Shown here: piece after piece, positions 26,723-34,070 of the stretch
Layout of the letters: every line of letters begins with the position of its first letter
How positions within the stretch are numbered: the stretch's first letter is position 1
Assembly: GCA_964629225.1 (NCBI GenBank)
Contig: CAZVQC010000015.1
Span: 1 to 47,161, forward strand
Length of the DNA stretch: 47,161 nt
Direction of reading: 5' to 3'
From: RUG14199 sp964629225
Lineage (GTDB): Bacteria; Bacillota; Clostridia; Oscillospirales; CAG-272
Program-made: the position numbers and the translations under genes
Notes under the pieces: generated by a model
What the model was told of the DNA's origin: nothing
Database searches by the model: none
The model's input: only the letters and a program-made list of their open reading frames with translations

Positions 26723-27664
26723 TCAGATCTTTTCAGCCCCACGGAGCTTTGCGCTCCTTGAACGGGGATTCACCGACAACTCCTCCTCGGTGGGAAGGAT
26801 CGGCTTTCTCGTTACAAGCTTCACAGATGGCTTTTTACCGCAAACGCAGACGGGGAAGTCCCTCGGACATTCGCAGGGATCCGCCATTTTTGCGAAGGTG
26901 TGCTTGACTATCGCATCCTCAAGGGAGTGGAAGGTTATCACTGCCGCCCTTGCGCCCGAATTCATCCTTGAGACCGCTTCTCTCAAGGACGGCTCGATGA
27001 CGTCAAGCTCACGATTGACCTCGATCCTAATCGCTTGGAAGGTCCTTTTTGCAGGGTGTTTGTTCTCTTTCACCCTCGATGCCTTCGGGATGCATTTCAT
27101 GATCAGTTCCACAAGCTGTCCCGCCGTGGAAAACTGTTCCTTTTCTCTGCAGTTCACTATCTCGCGGGCTATTCTCGGAGCGAATCGCTCCTCGCCGTAA
27201 TCGGATATCACCCGTCTTAAGTCTTCGTAAGAATAGGTGTTGAGGACGTCTGCCGCCGAAGGACCCTCCCCTCGGCTCATCCTCATATCAAGTGGGGATT
27301 CCGGATGCATGTAAGAGAATCCTCTTGACACCTCGTCAAGTTGATAAGAGGATACTCCCAGGTCCCACAATGCTCCGTCGATCTTTTCGATCCCGACGCT
27401 ATCAAGAGCCGATGCAATGTCGCAGAAATTCGATCTTACAAGGGTTACCCGATTCCGATAGGGTGACAGCCGCTTCTCCGCCGCCGCCAGCGCATCCTCA
27501 TCCCGGTCAAGGCAAATAAGTCTCGACCCTTCGGGAAGTCTTTTTGCGATCTCAAAAGAGTGTCCGGCACCGCCGGTGGTGCAATCCACGAAAACTCCGC
27601 CTCTTTCGGGCTTCAATAGATTGATGCATTCGTTGAGAAGCACCGAAACATGAGAAAACTCCAT
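26723..27664 (-). CDS. rsmH: RsmH, 16S rRNA (cytosine1402-N4)-methyltransferase
   Basis: S-adenosylmethionine-dependent methylation of C1402 in 16S rRNA. The 313-residue protein starts MEFSHVSVLLNECINLL and shows DCTTGGAGHS (SAM loop), LDRDEDAL, GALWDLGVSSYQLD, GFSYMHPESPLDMRM, and the C-terminal VITFHSLEDAIVK. The ATG at 27664 follows the mraZ stop by four bases; upstream in-frame starts would lie inside mraZ. The order mraZ-rsmH-ftsL is the classical dcw head. Confidence 0.96.
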   Translation of the reverse strand: MEFSHVSVLLNECINLLKPERGGVFVDCTTGGAGHSFEIAKRLPEGSRLICLDRDEDALAAAEKRLSPYRNRVTLVRSNFCDIASALDSVGIEKIDGALWDLGVSSYQLDEVSRGFSYMHPESPLDMRMSRGEGPSAADVLNTYSYEDLRRVISDYGEERFAPRIAREIVNCREKEQFSTAGQLVELIMKCIPKASRVKENKHPAKRTFQAIRIEVNRELDVIEPSLREAVSRMNSGARAAVITFHSLEDAIVKHTFAKMADPCECPRDFPVCVCGKKPSVKLVTRKPILPTEEELSVNPRSRSAKLRGAEKI

Positions 27665-27668
27665 GATA

Positions 27669-28091
27669 TCAGAGCTTGTTCTCTGCCATCTTGCGGGTGA
27701 GCTCGGAAATGTCCACACCGTCAAGATATGCCTGCCAGAGATCCGGATTCCAAATTTCGGCCTTGATGCCGCAGCCAACTATCGTGGCACGGCTTGAAAG
27801 CTTTGCGTACTCCATGTATTTTGCCGGTATGAGTATCCGCCCCTGTGAGTCAACGGATACCTTCACGGTGTTGCCGAAGAAGTGCCTGAAGATGTCCACG
27901 TCACTTGTGTAAGAGAGGGTCTTCAAAAGCTCGTCCTTGTAGGCTTCCCAATCTTCGACGGTCATAAGATACAAATTGCAGTCAGTGCCCTTTCCGAGGT
28001 AGACGGCGTTTCCGATGATATCCCGATACTCCGTCGGTAAGAACATTCTGCATTTGGCATCGATCTTGTGGTCGTACTGACTTGTGAACAT
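27669..28091 (-). CDS. mraZ: MraZ, transcriptional regulator of the dcw cluster
   Basis: A DNA-binding protein of two AbrB-like swapped-hairpin domains that controls its own operon. The 140-residue protein starts MFTSQYDHKIDAKCRMFLPTEYR (repeat 1). The second repeat is NTVKVSVDSQGRILIPAKYMEYA; both carry the D.(K/Q)(G/C)R..(I/L)P core. The first repeat reads KCRMFLP where KGR is usual. AAAGGAG lies seven bases before the ATG. Three AAAGTG boxes, 10 and 30 bases apart, lie in its leader at 28267-28313 and are the expected binding sites. Confidence 0.95.
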   Translation of the reverse strand: MFTSQYDHKIDAKCRMFLPTEYRDIIGNAVYLGKGTDCNLYLMTVEDWEAYKDELLKTLSYTSDVDIFRHFFGNTVKVSVDSQGRILIPAKYMEYAKLSSRATIVGCGIKAEIWNPDLWQAYLDGVDISELTRKMAENKL

Positions 28092-28121
28092 ACCGGGACT
28101 CCTTTCCTTGAAATTACCGTC

Positions 28122-28254
28122 TTGCCAAAATAGGCAACATACCCGTTTTTACAAATGCGCTCGCAAGGTGTTTCCTGCGGTGTCGCATTAGTTATCTGTC
28201 GATTTTATGTGACCTTGAGACGACATAAAGATCCGATGATTCTCTGTCGGATCT
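28122..28254 (-). promoter_or_regulatory. Structured mraZ leader with three hairpins
   Basis: Between the MraZ boxes and the mraZ start the minus-strand RNA can form three hairpins. These are AGATCCGA / TCGGATCT (28229-28254, perfect 8-base stem followed by TTTATG), AATGCG / CGCATT with inner GCAGG / CCTTGC (28154-28189), and TTGCC / GGCAA (28122-28137). The whole leader is about 240-250 bases. An attenuation or stability role is possible; no known riboswitch is recognised. Confidence 0.45.
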
Positions 28255-28266
28255 GATCTTTTTGCT

Positions 28267-28313
28267 CCACTTTGGTGCTTTTGAGATGATTCCGCACCAC
28301 TTTAAGACACTTT
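28267..28313 (-). promoter_or_regulatory. MraZ operator: three AAAGTG boxes in 10-base phase
   Basis: Read on the minus strand, AAAGTGT (28307-28313), AAAGTGG (28297-28303) and AAAGTGG (28267-28273) start 10 and 30 bases apart, so all face the same side of the helix. MraZ boxes described in mollicutes have this AAAGTGG-like core with 10-base spacing. They lie just downstream of the promoter at 28347-28375, a position suited to autorepression. Confidence 0.75.
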
Positions 28314-28346
28314 AGTTGTCTCTCGGTTGCATTTTGGTTTTGCTTT

Positions 28347-28375
28347 ATTATACTATCAACCACTTCACTTGTCAA
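28347..28375 (-). promoter_or_regulatory. Main promoter of the dcw cluster
   Basis: On the minus strand TTGACA (28370-28375) and TATAAT (28347-28352) are separated by exactly 17 bases, a perfect housekeeping promoter. The start site falls near 28340, 25-30 bases before the first MraZ box. The stretch 28376-28550 upstream shows no gene. Confidence 0.85.
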
Positions 28376-28554
28376 TAGGCAATTCTGCAAAATGATAAAA
28401 AAACTTCCTTTTTTTTCTCCGTTTTCAGCATTTTCACCATCTACTCCGACAAAACTACCCTCTAAACCGGTCTTTTGCAGCGACAAATGCCGTTTAATTT
28501 CGGTAATTGAAGAAATCCGTCGCATCCAAGCGACCGACTTCGATCGCAGACGAC

Positions 28555-28616
28555 AAAAAAAACGCCGCTTGGGCGGCGGATAATAAAAAAGTCCTCGGTG
28601 CCGATGCGCCGAGGAC
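28555..28616 (-). terminator. Tandem terminators after coaD
   Basis: On the minus strand the first hairpin, GTCCTCGG / CCGAGGAC (28591-28616), is followed by six T. Seven bases later a second hairpin, CGCCGC / GCGGCG (28563-28578), is followed by eight T (28555-28562). They insulate the uvrC-rsmD-coaD operon from the dcw promoter. The 28617-28775 stretch between them and coaD has no gene that I can support. Confidence 0.88.
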
Positions 28617-28775
28617 AGAAAAATCGACAAAGCAGACGATGTAAATAAGTCTATCGGGGCGAAACACCGCCGACAAAGCTCCCCTTTGGGTCATTTCCCG
28701 ACTGTCCTGGACGATCCCGTCATTCATTCGAAAAACGGCACCACCGTCCGACAGACCGTATTATTTCCCGTGAGA

Positions 28776-29276
28776 TCAAAACGCTCTTCCCGCAATAGCG
28801 GCGACCTGTTCCGCAACGGAAGCGGGCATTGCCGTCTTAAGGTCCATACCATAGTCGATAACGCCCCTTGCAAACGTGGAGCTGATGTGTTCAAGTCCCG
28901 CAGATGCGGGAAGTATCACCGTGTCCACCCCACCGCAAACGGATTTAGTCTGAAGGTCAAGGGTCCTCTCATACTCGAAGTCTCCTCCGTTTCTCGCTCC
29001 CTTGACGATGAAACAGGCACCGACCTCGCCGCAAAGTTCGAACAGCGGACGGTCCCAAATAAGGGCTCTCAGACCTACGCTGACGTCAGACAGCTCGTTT
29101 TCGAAAAGGGTATCCAGCATATGAAGCCTTTCCTCAGCCGTAAAGCGACATTGCTTGGATGGATTTTTCGACACCGCAACGTAGAGGCAGTCGAACAGTC
29201 CCGCCGCCCTTTTTATTATATCTGCGTGACCGAGGGTCACCGGGTCAAAGGAACCCGCAAATACTCCGACCCTCAT
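28776..29276 (-). CDS. coaD: Phosphopantetheine adenylyltransferase
   Basis: Transfers AMP from ATP to 4'-phosphopantetheine, giving dephospho-CoA, the penultimate step of CoA synthesis. At 166 residues it shows the nucleotidyltransferase motif GSFDPVTLGHADII with the (T/H)xGH signature, and SSTFAR near the C-terminus. The ATGA overlap with rsmD (29273-29276) indicates coupling; rsmD-coaD is a conserved pair in Firmicutes. Confidence 0.96.
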   Translation of the reverse strand: MRVGVFAGSFDPVTLGHADIIKRAAGLFDCLYVAVSKNPSKQCRFTAEERLHMLDTLFENELSDVSVGLRALIWDRPLFELCGEVGACFIVKGARNGGDFEYERTLDLQTKSVCGGVDTVILPASAGLEHISSTFARGVIDYGMDLKTAMPASVAEQVAAIAGRAF

Positions 29277-29905
29277 TCGTCCTCCTCCGTTACCGCCTCA
29301 AGAAGCGTTATCCTCGTTCTTCCGTAACGGGCGGTCTTTCTCACCGTAAATCTTTCCATCAAAGCCTCATCCGACATGAAAACGTCCTTTTTCACCGCTT
29401 CGTCGGCATCATCATTCTTTTTTGATCTCTTTTTTCTCTCTGCCTCCTCCGTGTCGGTCTCACACACGATGACTCCTCCGGGGGCAAGTATCCCACCGTC
29501 TTCTATAAGACGAAGGGCGTTTGCCATGCAGTCGGTATTGTAGGGAGGATCGAGGAAGATAAGATCGAATGCCACCCTTCCCGCAGCACCTTTGAGATAG
29601 GACTGATAATCCATGGCGGAAACGCTGCAATGCTCACGGAGACGTGCCTTTTGAGCGTTGGCGAGTATCACGTCCACCGCATCTCTCGATATGTCGGTCA
29701 TGACCGCCGAAGCGGCTCCTCGGCTGAGGGCCTCAAGACCAAGCTGACCGCTTCCCGCAAACAGGTCGAGTACCCGCCTGCCTTCGATATCAAACTGGAT
29801 CATTGAAAACAGGGCCTCCTTGACCATCTCTCCGGTGGGCCTTGTCGCCTCTCCCTCAAGCGTGATAAGTCTCGTTCCCCGTGCAGTTCCGGTTATTATC
29901 CTCAT
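29273..29905 (-). CDS. rsmD: RsmD, 16S rRNA (guanine966-N2)-methyltransferase
   Basis: Methylates G966 of 16S rRNA. The 210-residue protein starts MRIITGTARGTRL, then shows RPTGEMVKEALFSMI, the SAM-binding VLDLFAGSGQLGLEALSRGA, and the catalytic LDPPY. A charged Lys/Asp-rich insert (about 158-175) before the last strands is longer than usual. It overlaps uvrC by four bases and coaD by four bases. Confidence 0.94.
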   Translation of the reverse strand: MRIITGTARGTRLITLEGEATRPTGEMVKEALFSMIQFDIEGRRVLDLFAGSGQLGLEALSRGAASAVMTDISRDAVDVILANAQKARLREHCSVSAMDYQSYLKGAAGRVAFDLIFLDPPYNTDCMANALRLIEDGGILAPGGVIVCETDTEEAERKKRSKKNDDADEAVKKDVFMSDEALMERFTVRKTARYGRTRITLLEAVTEEDE

Positions 29906-31890
29906 TGTTCCTTCTCCTTGATCTTTTCAAAATAAGATATTATCTCAAGCGCATCCCTCTCGCAGATTCCCTTGACTTTCATCAAGGTCCCCGCATCGGC
30001 GTTTTTAATATTTTCAAGTGTTCCCATGGACAAGAGCAGTTCCTTCGCCTTCACCTGTCCGATGCCTTTTATCTTTTCAAGTCCCGACGTCTTCAAGGTC
30101 TTGAGTTTTGCTGCCTGCATCCTTGATACGGTGAAGCGGTGGACTTCCTCCTGCATCCCGTAGATGAATCTGAACAGCGAGATATCCGAGGCTATGTCGA
30201 TCTCGTTCTCTCCGTCCGTCACAGTTCTCGTCCGATGCTTTTTGTCCTTTACCATTCCGAATATCGGAACGTCCGCTACCAGGCGGCGTGCCACCTCTTT
30301 TACGGTGGAAACGTGATTCTCGCCTCCGTCAAGCAGTATGAGATCCGGCAGTTCCGAAAATGACGGATCCTCTCCCGACAGTTCCGAAAAACGTCTCTCC
30401 AAGGTCTCCCTCATGGAGCCGTAGTCATCCTGCCCGTCCCCGTTTTTGATCCTGAAATACCGATAGTCGCTTTTTTTGAACCGTCCGTTCTTAACGACTA
30501 TCATACCGGCGGTAATGAATTCATCTCCGTAGTTTGAAATATCGTAGCATTCTATTCTGTCGGGAACCACCTCAAGCTTCAGCGCGGATGCAAGAGCCAC
30601 CAACACCCGCTCGTCCGAGTCGGTGCGGCGACGCCTGCTCTCAAAATGGGTCTCAGCGTCGTTTTCGGCCATTTCGCAAAGACTTCTGAGTTCTCCCCTC
30701 TTAGGAGTCCTGAGAGTTACTTTGTGCCCGGATCTGCCGCTTAAAAGCGCTCCTACGAGCTCTTTCTCATGCTCCGGCATTTCAAATGAAAGCAGGATCT
30801 CGCTCGGAATGTATTCCCGCCCGGAATAGAGATTGATAATGAAGGCGGAAAAAGGGAAATCTCCGTCTCCACCCTCTGTGTCTTTTTCCGCTTCATCCGA
30901 CAAAGCCGTTTTACCGTCGGCACTTTTTTGAGCCGCCGGCACATCGGAGGATCCCTTTGCCCCGATCTCTTCCCCATCCATTTCGTTCTTTGTGATGAAG
31001 CCGGTTATCTCGTCTGCGCCGAATATGAACTGTTCGCTGTCGGAAATGATGCCGTCTCTGACGTAGAATACGGCGGCGCACTGATGTCCCCTCGGAGATG
31101 ACAGGGCAATAACGTCATACTCACCTCCGGTGGGGATCTTGAGAGTCTTTCTCTTTTCCCTGAGTTCCGACAGAGCGGAGATGCTGTCACGGCAACGGGC
31201 GGCTTCCTCAAACCTCTCCGCCTCAGCCGCCTCAAGCATCCGTCTTTCAAGCTCCTCTGCCACCGCCTTGGTGTTACCTCTCAAAAGTTTTGCGGCGCAC
31301 TCTATTATGGCGGAGTACTCCTCTCGGGAAACGTCACCGGCGCAGACCCCGCAGCACCTCCCTATCTGCCGATAGACACAGGGTCTTACCCTCCCGATGT
31401 CCTTCGGGAAGGAATGCTTGCATGAGGGAAGTCCCAAGGTCCGCTCAAGAGTCCCGATAACTCCGTAGACTACCCCCGCACCGGAATAAGGACCGAAGTA
31501 GCGCCCCTTTTCCGTCCGCTTTCTCGAAAGCACTATCCTCGGATACTCACCGTCGGTTATCTTGATGTAGGGATAGGACTTCGAATCCTTGAGCAAAATA
31601 TTGTATCTCGGTGAATACTTTTTTATGAGGTCGTTCTCCAGCACCAATGCATCCATTTCCGAGGCACAGATGACAAATCGAAAATTGAATACCGAGGATG
31701 CCATCTTCGAAGTTTTGATATCGTGTGAGCCGTGAAAATATTGACTGACTCTGTCCCTCAGCGATCGGGACTTGCCCACATAGATGACCTCGCCTTCCCC
31801 ATTCTCCATAATGTAGACACCGGGGCATCTGGGAAGAGATGCCGCCTTGGTGCGGAGAAATTCAAGTGTGTCGGCATTCCGTTTTTCCAT
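29902..31890 (-). CDS. uvrC: UvrC, excinuclease ABC subunit C
   Basis: Makes both incisions in nucleotide excision repair in complex with UvrB. The 662-residue protein has the GIY-YIG domain (GVYIMENGEGEVIYVGKS), the ring of Cys near 175-190 (CKHSF...CVYRQIGRCCGVC), a UvrB-interacting UVR segment (AERFEEAARCRDSISAL), the RNase H-like C-half (ECYDISN ... DLILLDGG), and a C-terminal helix-hairpin-helix pair (IKGIGQVKAKELL, VKGICERDALEI). An acidic low-complexity insert of about 45 residues sits before the RNase H part. The ATG at 31890 has AAGGAG five bases upstream; the longer frame lacks this. Confidence 0.96.
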   Translation of the reverse strand: MEKRNADTLEFLRTKAASLPRCPGVYIMENGEGEVIYVGKSRSLRDRVSQYFHGSHDIKTSKMASSVFNFRFVICASEMDALVLENDLIKKYSPRYNILLKDSKSYPYIKITDGEYPRIVLSRKRTEKGRYFGPYSGAGVVYGVIGTLERTLGLPSCKHSFPKDIGRVRPCVYRQIGRCCGVCAGDVSREEYSAIIECAAKLLRGNTKAVAEELERRMLEAAEAERFEEAARCRDSISALSELREKRKTLKIPTGGEYDVIALSSPRGHQCAAVFYVRDGIISDSEQFIFGADEITGFITKNEMDGEEIGAKGSSDVPAAQKSADGKTALSDEAEKDTEGGDGDFPFSAFIINLYSGREYIPSEILLSFEMPEHEKELVGALLSGRSGHKVTLRTPKRGELRSLCEMAENDAETHFESRRRRTDSDERVLVALASALKLEVVPDRIECYDISNYGDEFITAGMIVVKNGRFKKSDYRYFRIKNGDGQDDYGSMRETLERRFSELSGEDPSFSELPDLILLDGGENHVSTVKEVARRLVADVPIFGMVKDKKHRTRTVTDGENEIDIASDISLFRFIYGMQEEVHRFTVSRMQAAKLKTLKTSGLEKIKGIGQVKAKELLLSMGTLENIKNADAGTLMKVKGICERDALEIISYFEKIKEKEQ

Positions 31891-31940
31891 GGCAACTCCT
31901 TCCCCCCTCAATGCAGAACGTGTTAAGTGATACAACAGAA

Positions 31941-31970
31941 GGGCTGTCGCTCAATACTGACCGACAGCCC
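31941..31970 (-). terminator. Hairpin after the HPr gene
   Basis: GGGCTGTCG / CGACAGCCC, a perfect 9-base stem with a 12-base loop, lies between the HPr gene and uvrC. The minus-strand tail TTCTGTTGT is a weak U-tract, so some read-through into uvrC is plausible. Confidence 0.6.
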
Positions 31971-31988
31971 TTTCATAATACAAGATTC

Positions 31989-32252
31989 TCAATCGTCAAG
32001 TTCGGTCTCGATGAGGCTGACAAGTCCGTTGATAGCCTCTTCTTCGTCCGCACCGTCGGCAACAAGAGTGATGCTCATTCCCTTGACTACGCCAAGAGAA
32101 AGGACACCGAGAAGACTCTTAGCGTTGACTCTGCGGTCTTCTCTTTCCACATAGATAGTGGATCTGAAAGAATTTGCTTTCTGAATAAAAAATGTAGCCG
32201 GTCTTGCGTGGAGACCAACACTGTTCTTTATCGTAACATCGCGTGTAACCAT
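31989..32252 (-). CDS. ptsH: HPr-type phosphocarrier protein
   Basis: The 87-residue protein has the active-site HARPATFF (His15, phosphorylated by enzyme I) and the regulatory site NAKSLLGVLSLG (Ser46, target of HPr kinase in Firmicutes). Presence of both argues for a true HPr rather than Crh, which lacks His15. It has its own promoter (32315-32343), AGGAG before the ATG and a hairpin after the stop. No enzyme I or sugar permease gene is nearby. It is expected to act in sugar uptake and catabolite control in the cytoplasm. Confidence 0.93.
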   Translation of the reverse strand: MVTRDVTIKNSVGLHARPATFFIQKANSFRSTIYVEREDRRVNAKSLLGVLSLGVVKGMSITLVADGADEEEAINGLVSLIETELDD

Positions 32253-32314
32253 TGAACGACTCCTAAAATATTAAGTTCTCCGTGCGAACGATCTACGCAC
32301 CGTTTGATAGCACC

Positions 32315-32343
32315 AGTATAGCAAACTTCCCGGGTGAAATCAA
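32315..32343 (-). promoter_or_regulatory. Promoter of the HPr gene
   Basis: On the minus strand TTGATT (32338-32343) and TATACT (32315-32320) are 17 bases apart, with the start near 32308. The 332-base gap between HPr and obg holds this promoter, the obg promoter and no gene. Confidence 0.7.
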
Positions 32344-32510
32344 TAGTATTTTTTCTTTTTTGACATTTTCAACATTATTGACCCTTCAAAACGCCCGGTA
32401 ATTGTTACATTTTGGCACTCTCAGATCGAAAAATACAAGACTTGGAAGCCGTCGGCCCATTATTAACGGCTATTTTGAAAAAAGCGGTGGCAGAAGAGGA
32501 AAACTTACGG

Positions 32511-32539
32511 TTGAAAAAGCGGGGATATTATAGTATAAT
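32511..32539 (+). promoter_or_regulatory. Promoter of obg
   Basis: TTGAAA (32511-32516) and TATAAT (32534-32539) are 17 bases apart, followed by GGAGGG at 32571-32576 before the GTG start. Confidence 0.75.
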
Positions 32540-32584
32540 GAGAAGGTAATACCGAAGAAAACAACGAAACGGAGGGTGACTTTT

Positions 32585-33865
32585 GTGTTCATTGATAAGA
32601 TAAAGATCTTCGTGAAAGCAGGAGACGGAGGCAACGGATGCGTCTCCTTCAGACGTGAAAAATACGTTGCCAAGGGAGGTCCCGACGGAGGCGACGGAGG
32701 CAACGGAGGTAACATTATTTTTACCATCGACCCCGGAAGCAATACGCTGCTCGCCTTCAGATACAAAAGAAAGTTCATCGCCCAAAACGGAGGCCCCGGA
32801 GAAGGGGCGAAATGCCACGGCAAAAACGGTGAGAACGTGATCATCAAGGTTCCTGCGGGAACTCTGATAAGAGATGCAAACAGCGGTCGCATAATCAAAG
32901 ATATGTCGGACTGTGACGACTACATTCTCTGCAAGGGCGGCAGAGGCGGCTTCGGCAACAAGCATTTTGCCACACCCACAAGACAGGTTCCCAACTTTGC
33001 AAAGAACGGCATCCCCGGAGAAGAACGGGAGATAATACTGGAACTTAAGATGATAGCCGACGTTGGGTTCGTGGGACTTCCCTCTGCGGGAAAATCATCT
33101 CTTCTCGCCGCCATTTCACAAGCGAGACCCAAGATAGCAGACTACCACTTCACCACCCTTGAGCCCAATCTGGGAGTTGTGTCCACGGGAGAGGGCAGCG
33201 GATTCGTTGCGGCGGATATTCCGGGACTGATCGAGGGGGCTTCCGAGGGAGCGGGGCTCGGTCACGCTTTTCTTCGCCACGTAGATCGCTGTCGGATGTT
33301 GGTCCAGGTAGTGGACATATCGGGCATTGAGGGACGAGACCCGGTGGATGACTTTGAGACTGTGGACGAGGAGCTGAAAAAATTCTCCGAGGTCCTCTAT
33401 TCAAGACCCAGGATCATCGCCGCCAACAAATGCGACACGGTATTCGATGAGAAAGTGAAGGCGGATTTCGCAAAAGAGATGGAAAAGCGGGGATACGAAA
33501 CGGTATTTATCTCCGCCGCCATCAGAGACAATACCCAGGCCCTCGTATCCAAGGTATCAAAAATGCTTGAAGACTTGCCGCCGATAACTGTCTACGAGGC
33601 CGAGGAGGCAGTGTACGAAGAGAATTACGAAGGCGCAACACCGGACGGCACCGTCATAAAACGTGCCGACGACGGCGCTTACGTTGTCAGCGGACGTTGG
33701 CTGGAGCTGCTCTGCGGAAGGATCAATTTCTCCGACAGGGAGTCCTTAATGTACTTTGAGACCCAGCTTAACAAGAACGGCATCATCGATATGCTCCGAA
33801 ATGCAGGCTGTGAAGAGGGCGACACTGTCAGGATGTTCGAGTTTGAATTCGACTTTGTGGACTGA
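32585..33865 (+). CDS. obg: Obg-family GTPase (CgtA)
   Basis: A ribosome-associated GTPase needed for 50S assembly and stress control. The 426-residue protein has the glycine-rich Obg fold at 1-158 (VSFRREKYVAKGGPDGGDGG). The G domain follows with GLPSAGKSS (G1), DIPGLIEGAS (G3), NKCD (G4) and SAA (G5), then a C-terminal OCT domain ending FEFEFDFVD. I chose the GTG at 32585 (MFIDKIKIFVKAG), eight bases after GGAGGG and matching the family's start; an earlier GTG at 32576 overlaps the ribosome site. A terminator follows at 33945. Confidence 0.96.
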   Translation: MFIDKIKIFVKAGDGGNGCVSFRREKYVAKGGPDGGDGGNGGNIIFTIDPGSNTLLAFRYKRKFIAQNGGPGEGAKCHGKNGENVIIKVPAGTLIRDANSGRIIKDMSDCDDYILCKGGRGGFGNKHFATPTRQVPNFAKNGIPGEEREIILELKMIADVGFVGLPSAGKSSLLAAISQARPKIADYHFTTLEPNLGVVSTGEGSGFVAADIPGLIEGASEGAGLGHAFLRHVDRCRMLVQVVDISGIEGRDPVDDFETVDEELKKFSEVLYSRPRIIAANKCDTVFDEKVKADFAKEMEKRGYETVFISAAIRDNTQALVSKVSKMLEDLPPITVYEAEEAVYEENYEGATPDGTVIKRADDGAYVVSGRWLELLCGRINFSDRESLMYFETQLNKNGIIDMLRNAGCEEGDTVRMFEFEFDFVD

Positions 33866-33944
33866 TACCGGACATTTCTCACGGTATAAGCTGTGCTTCT
33901 CCCGGCTTGATAATTGCCGACCTCTCATTAATACAATACTATTG

Positions 33945-33990
33945 AAAAAAGCACCATATGTGGAGATGCCACGTAAGGTGCTTTTTCTAT
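33945..33990 (+). terminator. Terminator of obg
   Basis: AAAAAGCACC pairs with GGTGCTTTTT, with an inner TGTGG / CCACG stem, and the second arm runs into TTTTTCTATTTT. The A-run on the other arm makes it potentially bidirectional. Confidence 0.85.
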
Positions 33991-34045
33991 TTTACCCGAA
34001 TTTTACACCGCCATACATTCGGATTTTACGGAGGCGTCCTATAAT
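33991..34045 (+). promoter_or_regulatory. Pho-box-like 11-base repeats with a TATAAT
   Basis: TTTACC (33991), TTTACA (34002), ATACAT (34013) and TTTTAC (34024) begin exactly 11 bases apart, and a TATAAT lies at 34040-34045 with no good -35 hexamer. This is the layout of a PhoP-activated promoter, where response-regulator dimers replace the -35 contact. The repeat cores match TT(T/A)ACA. It stands directly in front of the pstS-phoR relic, which strengthens the reading. Confidence 0.6.
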
Positions 34046-34070
34046 GAGACCGTAGCAAAAAGAAGGGAGA

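Noticed and set aside
28555..28616. Possible short CRISPR-like repeats
   Set aside because: The two hairpins differ in sequence and each has its own T-run; they are tandem terminators. No CRISPR repeat-spacer pattern was seen anywhere in the window.
28205..28630. 141-codon minus-strand frame over the mraZ promoter, operator and the coaD terminators
   Set aside because: It spans two terminators and a perfect promoter, and its sequence looks random.
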